A stretch of 64,000 bases of DNA from Psychrobacter glacincola. Its GTDB lineage: Bacteria; Pseudomonadota; Gammaproteobacteria; Pseudomonadales; Moraxellaceae. Both the position numbers and the translations under genes were made by a program. Where the stretch lies: contig NZ_CAJGZK010000013.1 in NCBI RefSeq assembly GCF_904846215.1, positions 1 through 64,000 on the forward strand. Reading direction: 5' to 3'. The notes beneath the pieces were generated by a model. It worked only from the letters and a program-made list of their open reading frames with translations, ran no database searches and was not told the DNA's origin. This document shows positions 54,215-63,588 of the stretch, piece after piece. Position 1 is the stretch's first letter. Each line of letters opens with the position of its first letter.

Positions 54215-56286
54215 GTGATAAAAAACCCAATGCTAAAGCGACCAGCAAAAAATCAGCTAGCGGCAAGGTTACTAAGCCATTACGCCGTGCTAGTGCTGCC
54301 AAATCGGGGCAAGCCGACAGCAACGCCTCAGACAGTCGCAAAGCCAAACTTTTTGGTCGCTTAAAAAAGAATGAAGAGCAGGGTGCTTACACCAGTGTTA
54401 AAAATCTAAAAAGCAAAAGAGCATTTTTGGGTAAGGCATCTGGCGCTTCCTCTCGCGGCGGTGTTGAGCAGGATAAGAACCGTTTTCGTCTGATTTGGGG
54501 CATAGCGCTGCTTATTTTAGTGGGGCTTATCGGTCGTGCTTACTATATTCAAGTTGCTCATACTCAGTTTTATCAAGATAAAGGCAATGAGCTGATCACC
54601 AGCGTGCGCACGCAAAAATCCTATCGTGGCATGATTACGGATCGCAACGATCTGCCATTGGCTGTTAGTGCGCCACTTGCGACGGTCTCTTTTAGCCCGC
54701 ATGACTATGCCCGTGAATACTACGAGCTTAAGCGTATTATTATCACCAATCCTGAAAGTCCCCAGCTTATCGCACGTATGCAAAAGCGCTTGGATAATAT
54801 GGATCTGATGACGCTTGCAGCTGCTGCCAATATCTCAGTCGATGAGCTAAAAAGAGTGACGGCTATCGACCCTACTATCGATGTAACGGATGAAGTAGCG
54901 GTCAAAGCAGCACTGCCATCGGGTGCAGGCTCGCATTATTTACCACTATTGAATAAAGTCACGCCAGAGATTGCAGAAAGCGTTAGCTCGCTGGATTTTC
55001 CTGGTGTTAATGAAAAAAACTTCTTTCAGCGCTATTATCCGCAGCCACAGCCCAATTCGCAGCTGTTAGGTTTCATGGGGCAAAATGCCAACGATCCGGA
55101 AGGTGGTTACGAGGGGCGTGCTGGTATCGAACGTCAGTATGAAACTCAGCTGGCGGGCGACGATGGTAAGGTGTTGGTGCTCAAAGATGCCAAACAAAAC
55201 AGCCTTAAAGAAATCAAGCAGGTTGAGCCAGAAGTACCAGGCAAAGATGTGACATTGACCATTGATTCGCGTTTGCAATATTTGCTTTATAAAGAGTTAG
55301 AGAAAGCGGGGCGTTTACAAAAAGCGCGCTGGTCGACGGGCATGGTGGTTGATGTACAAACGGGTGAAGTATTGGCGCTATCGACATGGCCGTCATTTAA
55401 CTCAAATAATCTGAATGAGATGACGGGTGAAAATCAGCGAAACCGTGCGCTCCTTGATGTCTTTGAACCCGGTTCAGTCATGAAGCCGTTCACTGTTGCT
55501 GCGGCTTTAGACTCGGGGAAATATACTGCTACCACCTTGATTGATACCAATCCTGGCTCTATCCGTGTCCGTGGTTATACGATTCGTGACCATAATAATC
55601 TAGGACGGATCACGATGGCAACGTTACTACAGAAATCTAGTAACGTCGCCTCGACCAAGATTGCTTTGTCTCTACCGGCTGACGGCATTACCAACATGCA
55701 AAGGCAGTTTGGCTTTGGGGCAAAAACACCGCTGCAATTCCCAGGTGAAGGCAGTGGGCTTGTAGTTACACCGGAAGAAAAAGAGACCTCAAGACGGGCA
55801 ACGGTCAGTTATGGCTATGGCATACAGGTGACGCTGGCACAGATAGCGCAAGCTTATTCAGCGCTGGCGGCAGGTGGCGTCATGCATCCGCTAACGTTGA
55901 ATAAAAATGACAAAGCGCTACCAAGCAAACGTATTATGGCGCATGAACAAGCGATGGCCATCGTACAGATGATGGAAAGCGTCACTGAAGACGGCGGTAC
56001 GGCTAAAGGGGCGGCTATTGATGGTTACCGCGTTGCTGGTAAAACAGGGACCTCGCGCCGTATCAATCCAAAAGGTGGCTACTATACCGACCAGTATCGT
56101 AACGTCTTTGCGGGTATGGCACCAGCGTCGAATCCACGGCTAGTCGGTGTCATGTTAATCGAAGACCCGCGAGGTCAGATTTATGCTGGTTTAACAGTGG
56201 CACCTGTTTTTCATAACGTCATGAAAGAGGCATTGCGCTTATATAATGTGCCTTTAGATAAGCCGCTCAAAACCGAAGCTCAGTAG
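54211..56286 (+). CDS. ftsI: Peptidoglycan D,D-transpeptidase FtsI (PBP3)
   Basis: A 691-residue class B penicillin-binding protein that cross-links septal peptidoglycan. A basic cytoplasmic arm of about 90 residues is longer than usual. One membrane helix follows (LIWGIALLILVGLIGRAYYI), then the pedestal domain and the transpeptidase. Active-site motifs are SVMK in EPGSVMKPF (nucleophile Ser), SSN in LLQKSSNVASTK and KTGT in VAGKTGTSRR. E. coli FtsI has 588 residues. It is coupled to ftsL by a four-base overlap. It is the target of aztreonam-type beta-lactams in relatives. Confidence 0.95.
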   Translation: MSDKKPNAKATSKKSASGKVTKPLRRASAAKSGQADSNASDSRKAKLFGRLKKNEEQGAYTSVKNLKSKRAFLGKASGASSRGGVEQDKNRFRLIWGIALLILVGLIGRAYYIQVAHTQFYQDKGNELITSVRTQKSYRGMITDRNDLPLAVSAPLATVSFSPHDYAREYYELKRIIITNPESPQLIARMQKRLDNMDLMTLAAAANISVDELKRVTAIDPTIDVTDEVAVKAALPSGAGSHYLPLLNKVTPEIAESVSSLDFPGVNEKNFFQRYYPQPQPNSQLLGFMGQNANDPEGGYEGRAGIERQYETQLAGDDGKVLVLKDAKQNSLKEIKQVEPEVPGKDVTLTIDSRLQYLLYKELEKAGRLQKARWSTGMVVDVQTGEVLALSTWPSFNSNNLNEMTGENQRNRALLDVFEPGSVMKPFTVAAALDSGKYTATTLIDTNPGSIRVRGYTIRDHNNLGRITMATLLQKSSNVASTKIALSLPADGITNMQRQFGFGAKTPLQFPGEGSGLVVTPEEKETSRRATVSYGYGIQVTLAQIAQAYSALAAGGVMHPLTLNKNDKALPSKRIMAHEQAMAIVQMMESVTEDGGTAKGAAIDGYRVAGKTGTSRRINPKGGYYTDQYRNVFAGMAPASNPRLVGVMLIEDPRGQIYAGLTVAPVFHNVMKEALRLYNVPLDKPLKTEAQ

Positions 56287-56357
56287 ATATCAAAGTAAGT
56301 TTTTTTAATATGCAGCTCTTAACCATTTGATGTGTCTTAACCGTTTAGGATTTGCCA

Positions 56358-58079
56358 ATGACCCTGTCACCCTCGTCGCCAAGCAGTATCACAGTCACCT
56401 TACAACAGCTGATTGAAGCTAGCAGCAATAGCAGGCATGGTGTAGGTATAGAGCAGGCATTGCAAAAAATATCGACTCAGATGACATTGATTGGGGCGGA
56501 TTCAAAGCCAATGAATTCGTTTCTTTATATTCCATTCCTGCAGTTTCGTTTAGACAGTCGTCAGCTAGAGCCGAACGATGTGTTTGTCTTATTAAAAAGT
56601 CATATAGCCAACTGCCAAAAAAGTCGTGCCTACCTGTATCAAGCCGCTAACAATGCGGCTTTTATCCTATCAGAAATCGACCCTCTAGCTTTGCTTGCTA
56701 CCGCTCATGTCCCGCCTCATGCTAATCTTGAATTGACTACTGATAATACAAAATCCATCGCACAGCAGCAACTCACAGCGCTACCTTGCCCAGTTTTATA
56801 TGTACCTAATATTCGTAATTTTTTGGGCGATTTGATTCAAGCGCGTTTGCAGTATCAACAGCCTGTGACATTGCCAGCTGTCGTGGCCGTGACGGGCACC
56901 AATGGCAAAACGACTATCAGTCAATTGGTTGCGCAACTTACCCAGCTCACCGGCATGAGCAGCGGGGTTATGGGTACGGCGGGTAATGGCAAGCTAGGTG
57001 CTTTGGTACAAGCCAGCCATACCACGGGTGACGCATTAGCTGTGCAACAGTTCTTGTATCAGATGGGAGTTGAGAATACTGAACTACTAGCATTGGAAGC
57101 CAGCTCACACGGTTTGGATCAGCAGCGTCTGCAAGGTATGCCGGTATCGGTGGCAATTTTTACCAATCTGAGCCGTGATCATCTGGATTATCATGCCGAT
57201 ATGGCAGAGTACGCGGCAGCCAAAGCCAAGCTCTTTGATAAAGCACATTTTGCAGATTTGACCCATGCCATTATCAATATCGATGACGAATATGCGCAGA
57301 TTATGCTTGATACGGCGCACGCCAGCGAATTGATAGTGTGGACATATAGTTTGGATGCATCAAAAAAGGCTACCTTTGTCGCCGCTGATATCAAGCCAAG
57401 TCTGCAAGGTGTTGAGGTTAGCTTGCGTACAGATTTCGATGATGGCAAAGTTAATCATTTAGATATCGTTAGCCCATTACTGGGGCGTTTTAACGTGGCG
57501 AATTTGCTTGCCGCTATTGCGGCAGCCGTAGCACTTGGTAATAAAACAGGGATTAATCTTGAGCGCATTGCAGCCGTTATCCCGCAGCTGCAAGGTGCTG
57601 TGGGACGTATGCAGCGTGTACCGTCTAATGATGGCTGCTTTATCGTTGATTATGCCCATACTCCAGATGCGTTAAGCCAAGTACTCGCCAGTTTAAAAAC
57701 CCATTGTAAGGGTCAGTTATGGGCAGTGTTTGGCTGTGGCGGCGATCGTGACACCGGCAAGCGGCCATTGATGGCACAAGCAGGGCTGGCAGGCGCGGAT
57801 AAAGTTGTTTTGACGGCGGACAATCCACGTACCGAAGACCCAAATATGATTTTGCAAGATATGCAGGCAGGAATGAGTGCTGAGCAATATCAGCGCACCC
57901 ATATTGAGCCTGCGCGCCAAACAGCGATTGAATATGCCGTCAGTCAAGCAGCAGCCGATGATATCGTGGTTATCGCCGGTAAAGGTCATGAGACTTATCA
58001 AGAAATTGATAACGTCCGTTATGATTTTGATGATAGCGTGATTTTGCAACAAGCTTTGGCTCAAGCTGGACGCGTATAA
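56358..58079 (+). CDS. murE: UDP-MurNAc-L-Ala-D-Glu--meso-DAP ligase
   Basis: A 573-residue Mur ligase that adds meso-diaminopimelate to the peptidoglycan precursor. The ATP loop is VTGTNGKTTISQL, EASSHGLDQQR and TNLSRDHLDYH are central-domain motifs, and the DAP-selecting motif is DNPRTEDP. VIAGKGHETYQ lies near the C-terminus. It is about 75 residues longer than the E. coli enzyme (495), with extra sequence in the N-terminal UDP-binding domain. ATG 56358 is chosen because AGGA lies seven bases upstream; TTG 56352 is open but less likely. It follows ftsI by 71 bases. Confidence 0.96.
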   Translation: MTLSPSSPSSITVTLQQLIEASSNSRHGVGIEQALQKISTQMTLIGADSKPMNSFLYIPFLQFRLDSRQLEPNDVFVLLKSHIANCQKSRAYLYQAANNAAFILSEIDPLALLATAHVPPHANLELTTDNTKSIAQQQLTALPCPVLYVPNIRNFLGDLIQARLQYQQPVTLPAVVAVTGTNGKTTISQLVAQLTQLTGMSSGVMGTAGNGKLGALVQASHTTGDALAVQQFLYQMGVENTELLALEASSHGLDQQRLQGMPVSVAIFTNLSRDHLDYHADMAEYAAAKAKLFDKAHFADLTHAIINIDDEYAQIMLDTAHASELIVWTYSLDASKKATFVAADIKPSLQGVEVSLRTDFDDGKVNHLDIVSPLLGRFNVANLLAAIAAAVALGNKTGINLERIAAVIPQLQGAVGRMQRVPSNDGCFIVDYAHTPDALSQVLASLKTHCKGQLWAVFGCGGDRDTGKRPLMAQAGLAGADKVVLTADNPRTEDPNMILQDMQAGMSAEQYQRTHIEPARQTAIEYAVSQAAADDIVVIAGKGHETYQEIDNVRYDFDDSVILQQALAQAGRV

Positions 58080-58182
58080 AACATAACCGTATTAAACCAA
58101 TTCTTTATATTTGCACATATTCATATTTAACGATAAAAATAACTAATTTTATATTAAGTAGTCATCATATAAGGTAATCATT

Positions 58183-59619
58183 ATGACAGCCGAAAACGAT
58201 AATACGATTCAGTCGCAAGGGCTGTATGTTTGGCAAGCAGATAATATGCTTGCGGCGACAGCGGCACTTGATGGGCATTGGCAGCCAGCGACAGGGCAAG
58301 CAGAATCAAGCAATGGCGTTAATAGCACTCGTATCGCCACTGATACCCGCACGATAAAAGCGGGCGATATATTTTTGGCGCTAACGGGTGGCAATTTCGA
58401 TGGTCATGATTATATTGAGCTAGCTGCCTCAAAAGGCGCGGTCGCTGCTATCGTCTCACGTCCTATCTCTACTGATATTCCACAATTGGTTGTCAGTGAT
58501 ACCCGTTTAGCCTTAGGGCAGTTGGCGTCTTATCGTCGTCAGCAGCATAAAGATTTGACTGTGATTGCCATTACAGGCTCAAGTGGAAAAACCACCTGCA
58601 AAGAGATGCTGGGTAGTATCTTTGGCAGACTTGCCCCAACGCTGATTACCCGTGGCAACCTAAATAATGACTTGGGCGTACCAATGATGTTGCTTGAGTT
58701 ATCCGATCATCATCGCTATGCCATTCTGGAATTGGGTGCCAATCATATTGGTGAAATTGCTTATACCACAGAAATTGTGCAGCCGGATGTCGCTTGTATT
58801 TTGAATATTGGAACGGCGCACTTGGGTGAATTTGGTAGCCGTGACGGTATTTGCCAAACCAAGGCTGAGATTTATCATACCTTGAATGATAACCAGTTTG
58901 CGATTGTGCCTGATAAAGACGACTTTACCAATCAGCTACGCCGTATTGCGGAAAATTATACCTCACATGTCATTGGCTTTGGTAATACCGATGTCAGTGC
59001 CAGCCATTTAGATGTCGAGCCTGAACGCAGTGAATTTAAGCTGAATATCGGCAACCAAGTACATGATATTAGTTTGCCGCTAGCGGGTGAGCATAACGTC
59101 AATAATGCGTTAGCTGCTGCTGCTTGTGCGCATGCGTTAAATATTGATGTTAGTGACATTGTTATCGGGCTTGAAAACGCACGTCCTGCCAAAGGACGTT
59201 TGAACAGTCAGTTGCTTGGTATGCATCGCTTGATTGATGATACTTATAATGCCAATCCGCACTCAGTACGGGCGGCTGCCAAAGTATTGGCGGCGCAAAC
59301 CGGCACGCAAGTGATGGTGTTAGGCGATATTGCTGAGCTGGGTGAGGCGGCAGTTAGCGAGCACCAAAGCTTGGGCCGGACTATCGCGACCACGGGTATT
59401 AACGTGCTGCTTTGCGTTGGTGAATATGCACCTTATACTGTGGCAGGTGCGCAAGAGATTTCTGATATCAGTGCCCATGCGTTCACTGATAAAGACAGTT
59501 TATTGCAGTATTTACAGGCGTATTTACAAGCGCAGCAGGCTCAGCCTTGTACGGTGTTGTTCAAAGGCTCTCGTTCCATGGAAATGGAAACACTTATTAA
59601 TGCGCTAGTCGAGGAGTAG
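58183..59619 (+). CDS. murF: UDP-MurNAc-tripeptide--D-Ala-D-Ala ligase
   Basis: A 478-residue Mur ligase that completes the pentapeptide by adding D-Ala-D-Ala. The ATP loop is ITGSSGKTTCKEML. TRGNLNNDLGVPMMLL, ELGANHIGEIAYT, NIGTAHLGEFGS, LAGEHNVNNALAAAA and DDTYNANPHSVRAA are MurF-type motifs. The length is close to the family (about 455). The start ATG 58183 has AAGG about nine bases upstream. It lies between murE and mraY; mraY begins three bases after its stop. Confidence 0.96.
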   Translation: MTAENDNTIQSQGLYVWQADNMLAATAALDGHWQPATGQAESSNGVNSTRIATDTRTIKAGDIFLALTGGNFDGHDYIELAASKGAVAAIVSRPISTDIPQLVVSDTRLALGQLASYRRQQHKDLTVIAITGSSGKTTCKEMLGSIFGRLAPTLITRGNLNNDLGVPMMLLELSDHHRYAILELGANHIGEIAYTTEIVQPDVACILNIGTAHLGEFGSRDGICQTKAEIYHTLNDNQFAIVPDKDDFTNQLRRIAENYTSHVIGFGNTDVSASHLDVEPERSEFKLNIGNQVHDISLPLAGEHNVNNALAAAACAHALNIDVSDIVIGLENARPAKGRLNSQLLGMHRLIDDTYNANPHSVRAAAKVLAAQTGTQVMVLGDIAELGEAAVSEHQSLGRTIATTGINVLLCVGEYAPYTVAGAQEISDISAHAFTDKDSLLQYLQAYLQAQQAQPCTVLFKGSRSMEMETLINALVEE

Positions 59620-59622
59620 GCG

Positions 59623-60741
59623 GTGTTAGTTTGGTTGTTTAGCTGGCTTGGTCATTATTATACCCCGTTTTATGCGGTTTCTTCTTTGACGCTGCGCGCG
59701 TTACTGGCGGTCGTTACCGCCCTTGCCTTTAGCATGATTTTTGGTAGTCGCGTTATTCGGCGCTTGCGGTCGCTGAAGTACGGTCAGGCCATTCGTAATG
59801 ATGGACCACAATCGCATTTGGTCAAAACTGGCACCCCGACCATGGGTGGGGTGTTGATTTTAAGTGCGATTGGGGTATCAACCTTGCTTTGGGCGCGTTT
59901 GAATAATCCGTATGTCTGGATTTTGCTCATCGTCATGATTATTTTTGGCGCGGTTGGCTGGGCGGATGATTGGCTCAAAATTAAATATAAGAATCCAAAA
60001 GGTCTAATCGCTCGCAAAAAATATTTTTGGCTTTCGATGGGCGCATTGTTCGTCGGCATTTCTTTATATTATATTGCCACACTGCAGCCAGATATTGCGA
60101 CGACTCGCGAGATGCAGGATTTATTAATACCTATCTTTAAAGATTGGATGATTCCATTTTCGGCAGTGCCGTTTGGTATTGGCTTTATTATTTTTACTTA
60201 TTTTGTGATTAATGGCGCATCTAACGCCGTCAACTTAACCGATGGCTTGGATGGCTTGGCTATTTTGCCAGTAGTTCTAGTGGCGGCAGGCTTAGGGGCC
60301 ATGGCATATGTCTCCGGTGACGTCCGCTTTGCTGATTACTTGCATGTCCCTTATATTGCCTATAATTCTGAGGTGATTATTGTCTGCGGCGCGATGATTG
60401 GTGCAGGGCTTGGCTTCTTATGGTTCAATGCTCATCCAGCGCAAGTATTTATGGGTGATGTGGGTGCGCTGTCACTGGGCGCGATGCTCGGTACGATTGC
60501 CGTCATGACCCGTCAAGAAATCGCTTTTGCGATTATGGGTGGACTCTTTGTCGCCGAAGCATTGTCGGTAATAGTACAAGTGGGTTCGTATAAGCTACGC
60601 AAAAAACGCGTCTTTCGCATGGCCCCATTGCATCACCACTTTGAAGAGATTGGCTGGAAAGAAACCCAAGTGGTCGCAAGGTTTTGGATTATCGCCATCG
60701 TCCTTGTCATTCTTGGCTTAATGACCTTAAAGCTGCGTTAA
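59623..60741 (+). CDS. mraY: Phospho-N-acetylmuramoyl-pentapeptide-transferase
   Basis: A 372-residue inner-membrane enzyme that transfers the MurNAc-pentapeptide phosphate to undecaprenyl phosphate, forming lipid I. Ten hydrophobic helices are visible. Family motifs are [23 protein letters not shown] (catalytic Asp pair), [23 protein letters not shown] and the C-terminal [12 protein letters not shown]. The start is GTG 59623 with GAGGAG about six bases upstream, overlapping the end of murF. Length matches MraY (about 360). It is the last gene of the cluster here, followed by a terminator. Confidence 0.97.
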   Translation: MLVWLFSWLGHYYTPFYAVSSLTLRALLAVVTALAFSMIFGSRVIRRLRSLKYGQAIRNDGPQSHLVKTGTPTMGGVLILSAIGVSTLLWARLNNPYVWILLIVMIIFGAVGWADDWLKIKYKNPKGLIARKKYFWLSMGALFVGISLYYIATLQPDIATTREMQDLLIPIFKDWMIPFSAVPFGIGFIIFTYFVINGASNAVNLTDGLDGLAILPVVLVAAGLGAMAYVSGDVRFADYLHVPYIAYNSEVIIVCGAMIGAGLGFLWFNAHPAQVFMGDVGALSLGAMLGTIAVMTRQEIAFAIMGGLFVAEALSVIVQVGSYKLRKKRVFRMAPLHHHFEEIGWKETQVVARFWIIAIVLVILGLMTLKLR

Positions 60742-60761
60742 ATCGTCAACAAGATATGAAT

Positions 60762-60798
60762 AAAAAAGCCATCCCAATCAATTTGAGATGGCTTTTTT
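60762..60798 (+). terminator. Terminator of the dcw cluster
   Basis: AAAAAAGCCATC pairs exactly with GATGGCTTTTTT around a 13-base loop, about 20 bases after the mraY stop. It shows that the cluster ends at mraY rather than continuing to murD and ftsW. Confidence 0.85.
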
Positions 60799-60891
60799 AG
60801 TGTTTATTTTCTATCGATTTTTCTGATACCTTTATATTACTTAGCATGGCTGAATTTTGGTAAAATGGCAGTCATATTGCTATGATTTGAG

Positions 60892-61863
60892 ATGCTTGTG
60901 TCCTTATTTATTTGTCCCCTTTGTCAATCGCCACTACAGCCTGCATTAGATACGTGGCGTTGTGATGGCAGCCTAAATCCTAAGAAAATTAATCATCCGT
61001 TTGATGTGGCGCGTCAAGGCTACGTCAACCTGTTACCTGTGCAACAAAAAAATTCTAAAGATCCCGGAGACAGCCAAGCATCTATTGAGGCGCGAAAGCG
61101 ATTTTTGAATAAAGGACATTATCAGTCATTACAGGCGCTCATTTGTCAAAAGATAACGGAATTACTGGCGCAAAATAAGTTGGTCAATACCCCAATCGCT
61201 AAGACAAATAACAAGCCTATTCCTTGGCTGGATATCGGTTGCGGTGAAGGCTATTACACCCAGACAATGGCACAAACTGGCATGGATATTCTCCTTGCTG
61301 CAGACATTAGTAAACCTGCCGTGGTAGAGCTTGCTAAAGCGAGTAAGGCGAAAGGTAGTCTCTGGTATCAGCAAAATCAGCATGACGGCTCTAAAATAGC
61401 TGACGGCTCTAAAACAGCAGCGATTTATCCACTGGTAACCAGTGCTGCTCATTTACCATTACGCGCGCATAGTGTGACGGGGATAAGCAGCATTTTTAGT
61501 CCTATCTTGCCAGAAGCATTCAATAAAGTGCTAAGCGCTGAGGGTTATCTAATCATTGCTAAGCCAGATGTCGGGCACTTAGCGACGATGCGTGACGCTT
61601 TGTTTGATGACGTCCGTGAGCATGATTCTGATAAGTTTTTACACGAATTAGCACCCTATTTTACGCTGATGAATACGTATCATGTCAGTACTGAGATGAC
61701 ATTAGCAATAAATGATTTGGCTGATTTGATGACCATGACCCCCTATGCTTATCGTGCGCGTAGCGAAAAAAGACAAGCGTTATTAGCAAAAGTGGCAACC
61801 GAAATATTTATAACTGAAGCTAAGTTTGTTGTGTATGTTTTGCAGAAAATAGCGGTTGCATAA
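60892..61863 (+). CDS. rlmA: 23S rRNA (guanine-N1)-methyltransferase
   Basis: A 323-residue SAM-dependent methyltransferase like RlmA, which makes m1G745 in 23S rRNA. The N-terminal zinc site is CPLC, then WRCDG and the His of NHPFD. The signature ARQGYVNLLPVQQKNSKDPG (20 residues) follows, with EARKRFLNKGHYQSL. The SAM loop is LDIGCGEGYYT. It is longer than E. coli RlmA (269), with Asn/Lys inserts around residues 95-110 and 160-180. A single gene, convergent with cardiolipin synthase. Confidence 0.93.
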   Translation: MLVSLFICPLCQSPLQPALDTWRCDGSLNPKKINHPFDVARQGYVNLLPVQQKNSKDPGDSQASIEARKRFLNKGHYQSLQALICQKITELLAQNKLVNTPIAKTNNKPIPWLDIGCGEGYYTQTMAQTGMDILLAADISKPAVVELAKASKAKGSLWYQQNQHDGSKIADGSKTAAIYPLVTSAAHLPLRAHSVTGISSIFSPILPEAFNKVLSAEGYLIIAKPDVGHLATMRDALFDDVREHDSDKFLHELAPYFTLMNTYHVSTEMTLAINDLADLMTMTPYAYRARSEKRQALLAKVATEIFITEAKFVVYVLQKIAVA

Positions 61864-61880
61864 GGCTGATTAACTGAGCT

Positions 61881-62023
61881 TATAGTTGACCCATTTTTAA
61901 AAGAGTACAGCGCCACTGGGATTAATTATTCGCAGACTTTGTTTGCGTAGGCATAGCAAGCAAGAGAAATTAACCCCAGTAGTGCGCTATAATATTTGTA
62001 TTTCTATTATTTATGACTGACTG
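61881..62023. repeat. MITE-like element, copy 6 (decayed right end)
   Basis: An element of about 143 bp with left end TATAGTTGACCCATTTTTAA and core CGCAGACTTTGTTTGCGTAGG then AGCAAGCAAGAGAAATTAACC (first 20 each). The core orientation matches copy 5. The right TIR is degraded to GACTGACTG, so the end is approximate. It lies between the convergent rlmA and cls genes. Confidence 0.65.
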
Positions 62024-62065
62024 TTTATGACTGACTCCATTAAGTTGTAACTTATCAAACATGGT

Positions 62066-63505
62066 CTATAAAACAGGTCCCATCGTAGCAACGATGTTGT
62101 TCCAAATTCTATAAGACAATGGCCAACTTTTGACTTCCTCACGCGTCACTTCATCTGAATCAGCAATATACTGATGTTGGCGCTCCACAATATCAGCAGT
62201 CAGTTTTTTATCACTAAAAACGATGTTATTCTCATAATTCAAATCAAAGCTACGCAAATCCAAATTGGTCGAGCCAATCAAGCCAATCTCACCATCGACC
62301 GTCAGGGTCTTTGCGTGTAGCAATCCTGGTCTGTATTCATAAATTTTTACCCCCGCTTCAAGCAATTGCCAATAATAACTGTGACTGGTCGCGGCGACGA
62401 TAAAAGAGTCGTTGTTTTTTGGAAAAATCATCGTCACGTCAACCCCGCGATAGGCAGTCGCGCATAAGATGCTAACGAGTGAATAATCGGGCACGAAATA
62501 AGGTGTTGAGATAATCAGTGTATCTTGGGCTTGACTAATTAAAGCACCCAGAAACTGCGGCGTGCTGCCATGACGTTGAGTGGGACCATCTGAAAAGACT
62601 TGGGCGGGGAAGCCGTTTGGCTTTGGCGTGCTGTCATAATAGAAACTATCAAGCGGAGTATCAGGGTTTTCAATCAGCCAATCACTGGCGAAGAGCATCT
62701 GGTTTTGTGCAACGACAGGTCCTTCGATACGCAGCATAATATCGACCCACGGAGCATATTTTGGTTTCACCATAAATTCAGGATCGGCGCAGTTTCGACT
62801 GCCAGAGTAGCCAATTTTGCCATCAATGACAGTAATTTTGCGGTGATTACGCAGATCAATACGGCTAAACAGCATGACTTTTACAAAATTGATCAAAGGC
62901 AGAGCGACACTGACTTGTACGCCAGCATCTCTCATTTCTTGCCATATCTTTGAGCTTACCATCTTCCGTGAACCCATGCCATCGACCATCGCCCGACAAA
63001 TGACACCGCGCTTTGCTGCTCGGATGAGGGCTTGCGCGGTATCAATACCCATGCCATCAACGAGCCAAATGTAATACAGTACATGGATATGGTCTGTTGC
63101 AGCATCAAAATCGGCAATCATGCGTCTACGGGTCTCGCTTGCATCTGCCATGAGCTCCGCCTGATTGCCCTCCATGGTATGGAAACCGGTGGCTTTTGCC
63201 GCGTAGGCAAAGGAGGCTTGATAGGCGGGCTTGATAACCTTCTCTAACGTCGCCTCATGACCAAGAACGCTTGGGCTATGAGTATTTAATTGCTTAATAA
63301 TATCGTCGCGTTTTTGCCCAAAGTCATGACCTAAATGTACCTCACCAAACATCCAGTAAATCAGCACGCCAAAATAAGGCAAAATAAATAGGATGACAAT
63401 CCATGCCAATCTGGCAGGCGAGGTCAAATCATGACGAGATAAGACCCGTAGAGAAATCAGTATCAGCAGGATAAAATGTATGGTCAACAAAATATCTACG
63501 ATCAT
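62066..63505 (-). CDS. cls: Cardiolipin synthase (ClsA-type)
   Basis: A 479-residue phospholipase D-superfamily enzyme that joins two phosphatidylglycerol molecules into cardiolipin at the inner membrane. Two N-terminal membrane helices (IVDILLTIHFILLILISL and LAWIVILFILPYFGVLIYWMFG) precede two HKD motifs: HRKITVIDGKIGYSGSRN and HAKTLTVDGEIGLIGSTNLD. The open frame extends to 63643, but ATG 63505 gives the ClsA start and length (E. coli 486). It ends IVATMGPVL, close to the usual LLAPLL-type tail. pgpA at 30865 makes its substrate. Confidence 0.94.
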   Translation of the reverse strand: MIVDILLTIHFILLILISLRVLSRHDLTSPARLAWIVILFILPYFGVLIYWMFGEVHLGHDFGQKRDDIIKQLNTHSPSVLGHEATLEKVIKPAYQASFAYAAKATGFHTMEGNQAELMADASETRRRMIADFDAATDHIHVLYYIWLVDGMGIDTAQALIRAAKRGVICRAMVDGMGSRKMVSSKIWQEMRDAGVQVSVALPLINFVKVMLFSRIDLRNHRKITVIDGKIGYSGSRNCADPEFMVKPKYAPWVDIMLRIEGPVVAQNQMLFASDWLIENPDTPLDSFYYDSTPKPNGFPAQVFSDGPTQRHGSTPQFLGALISQAQDTLIISTPYFVPDYSLVSILCATAYRGVDVTMIFPKNNDSFIVAATSHSYYWQLLEAGVKIYEYRPGLLHAKTLTVDGEIGLIGSTNLDLRSFDLNYENNIVFSDKKLTADIVERQHQYIADSDEVTREEVKSWPLSYRIWNNIVATMGPVL

Positions 63506-63588
63506 AACGGTATCCCTTATTATTGTTTTATATCCAAAAAGTTTCAGTCGCTCTAATTCATCAAGAAGAGAAGTGGCATGCAAACCGT

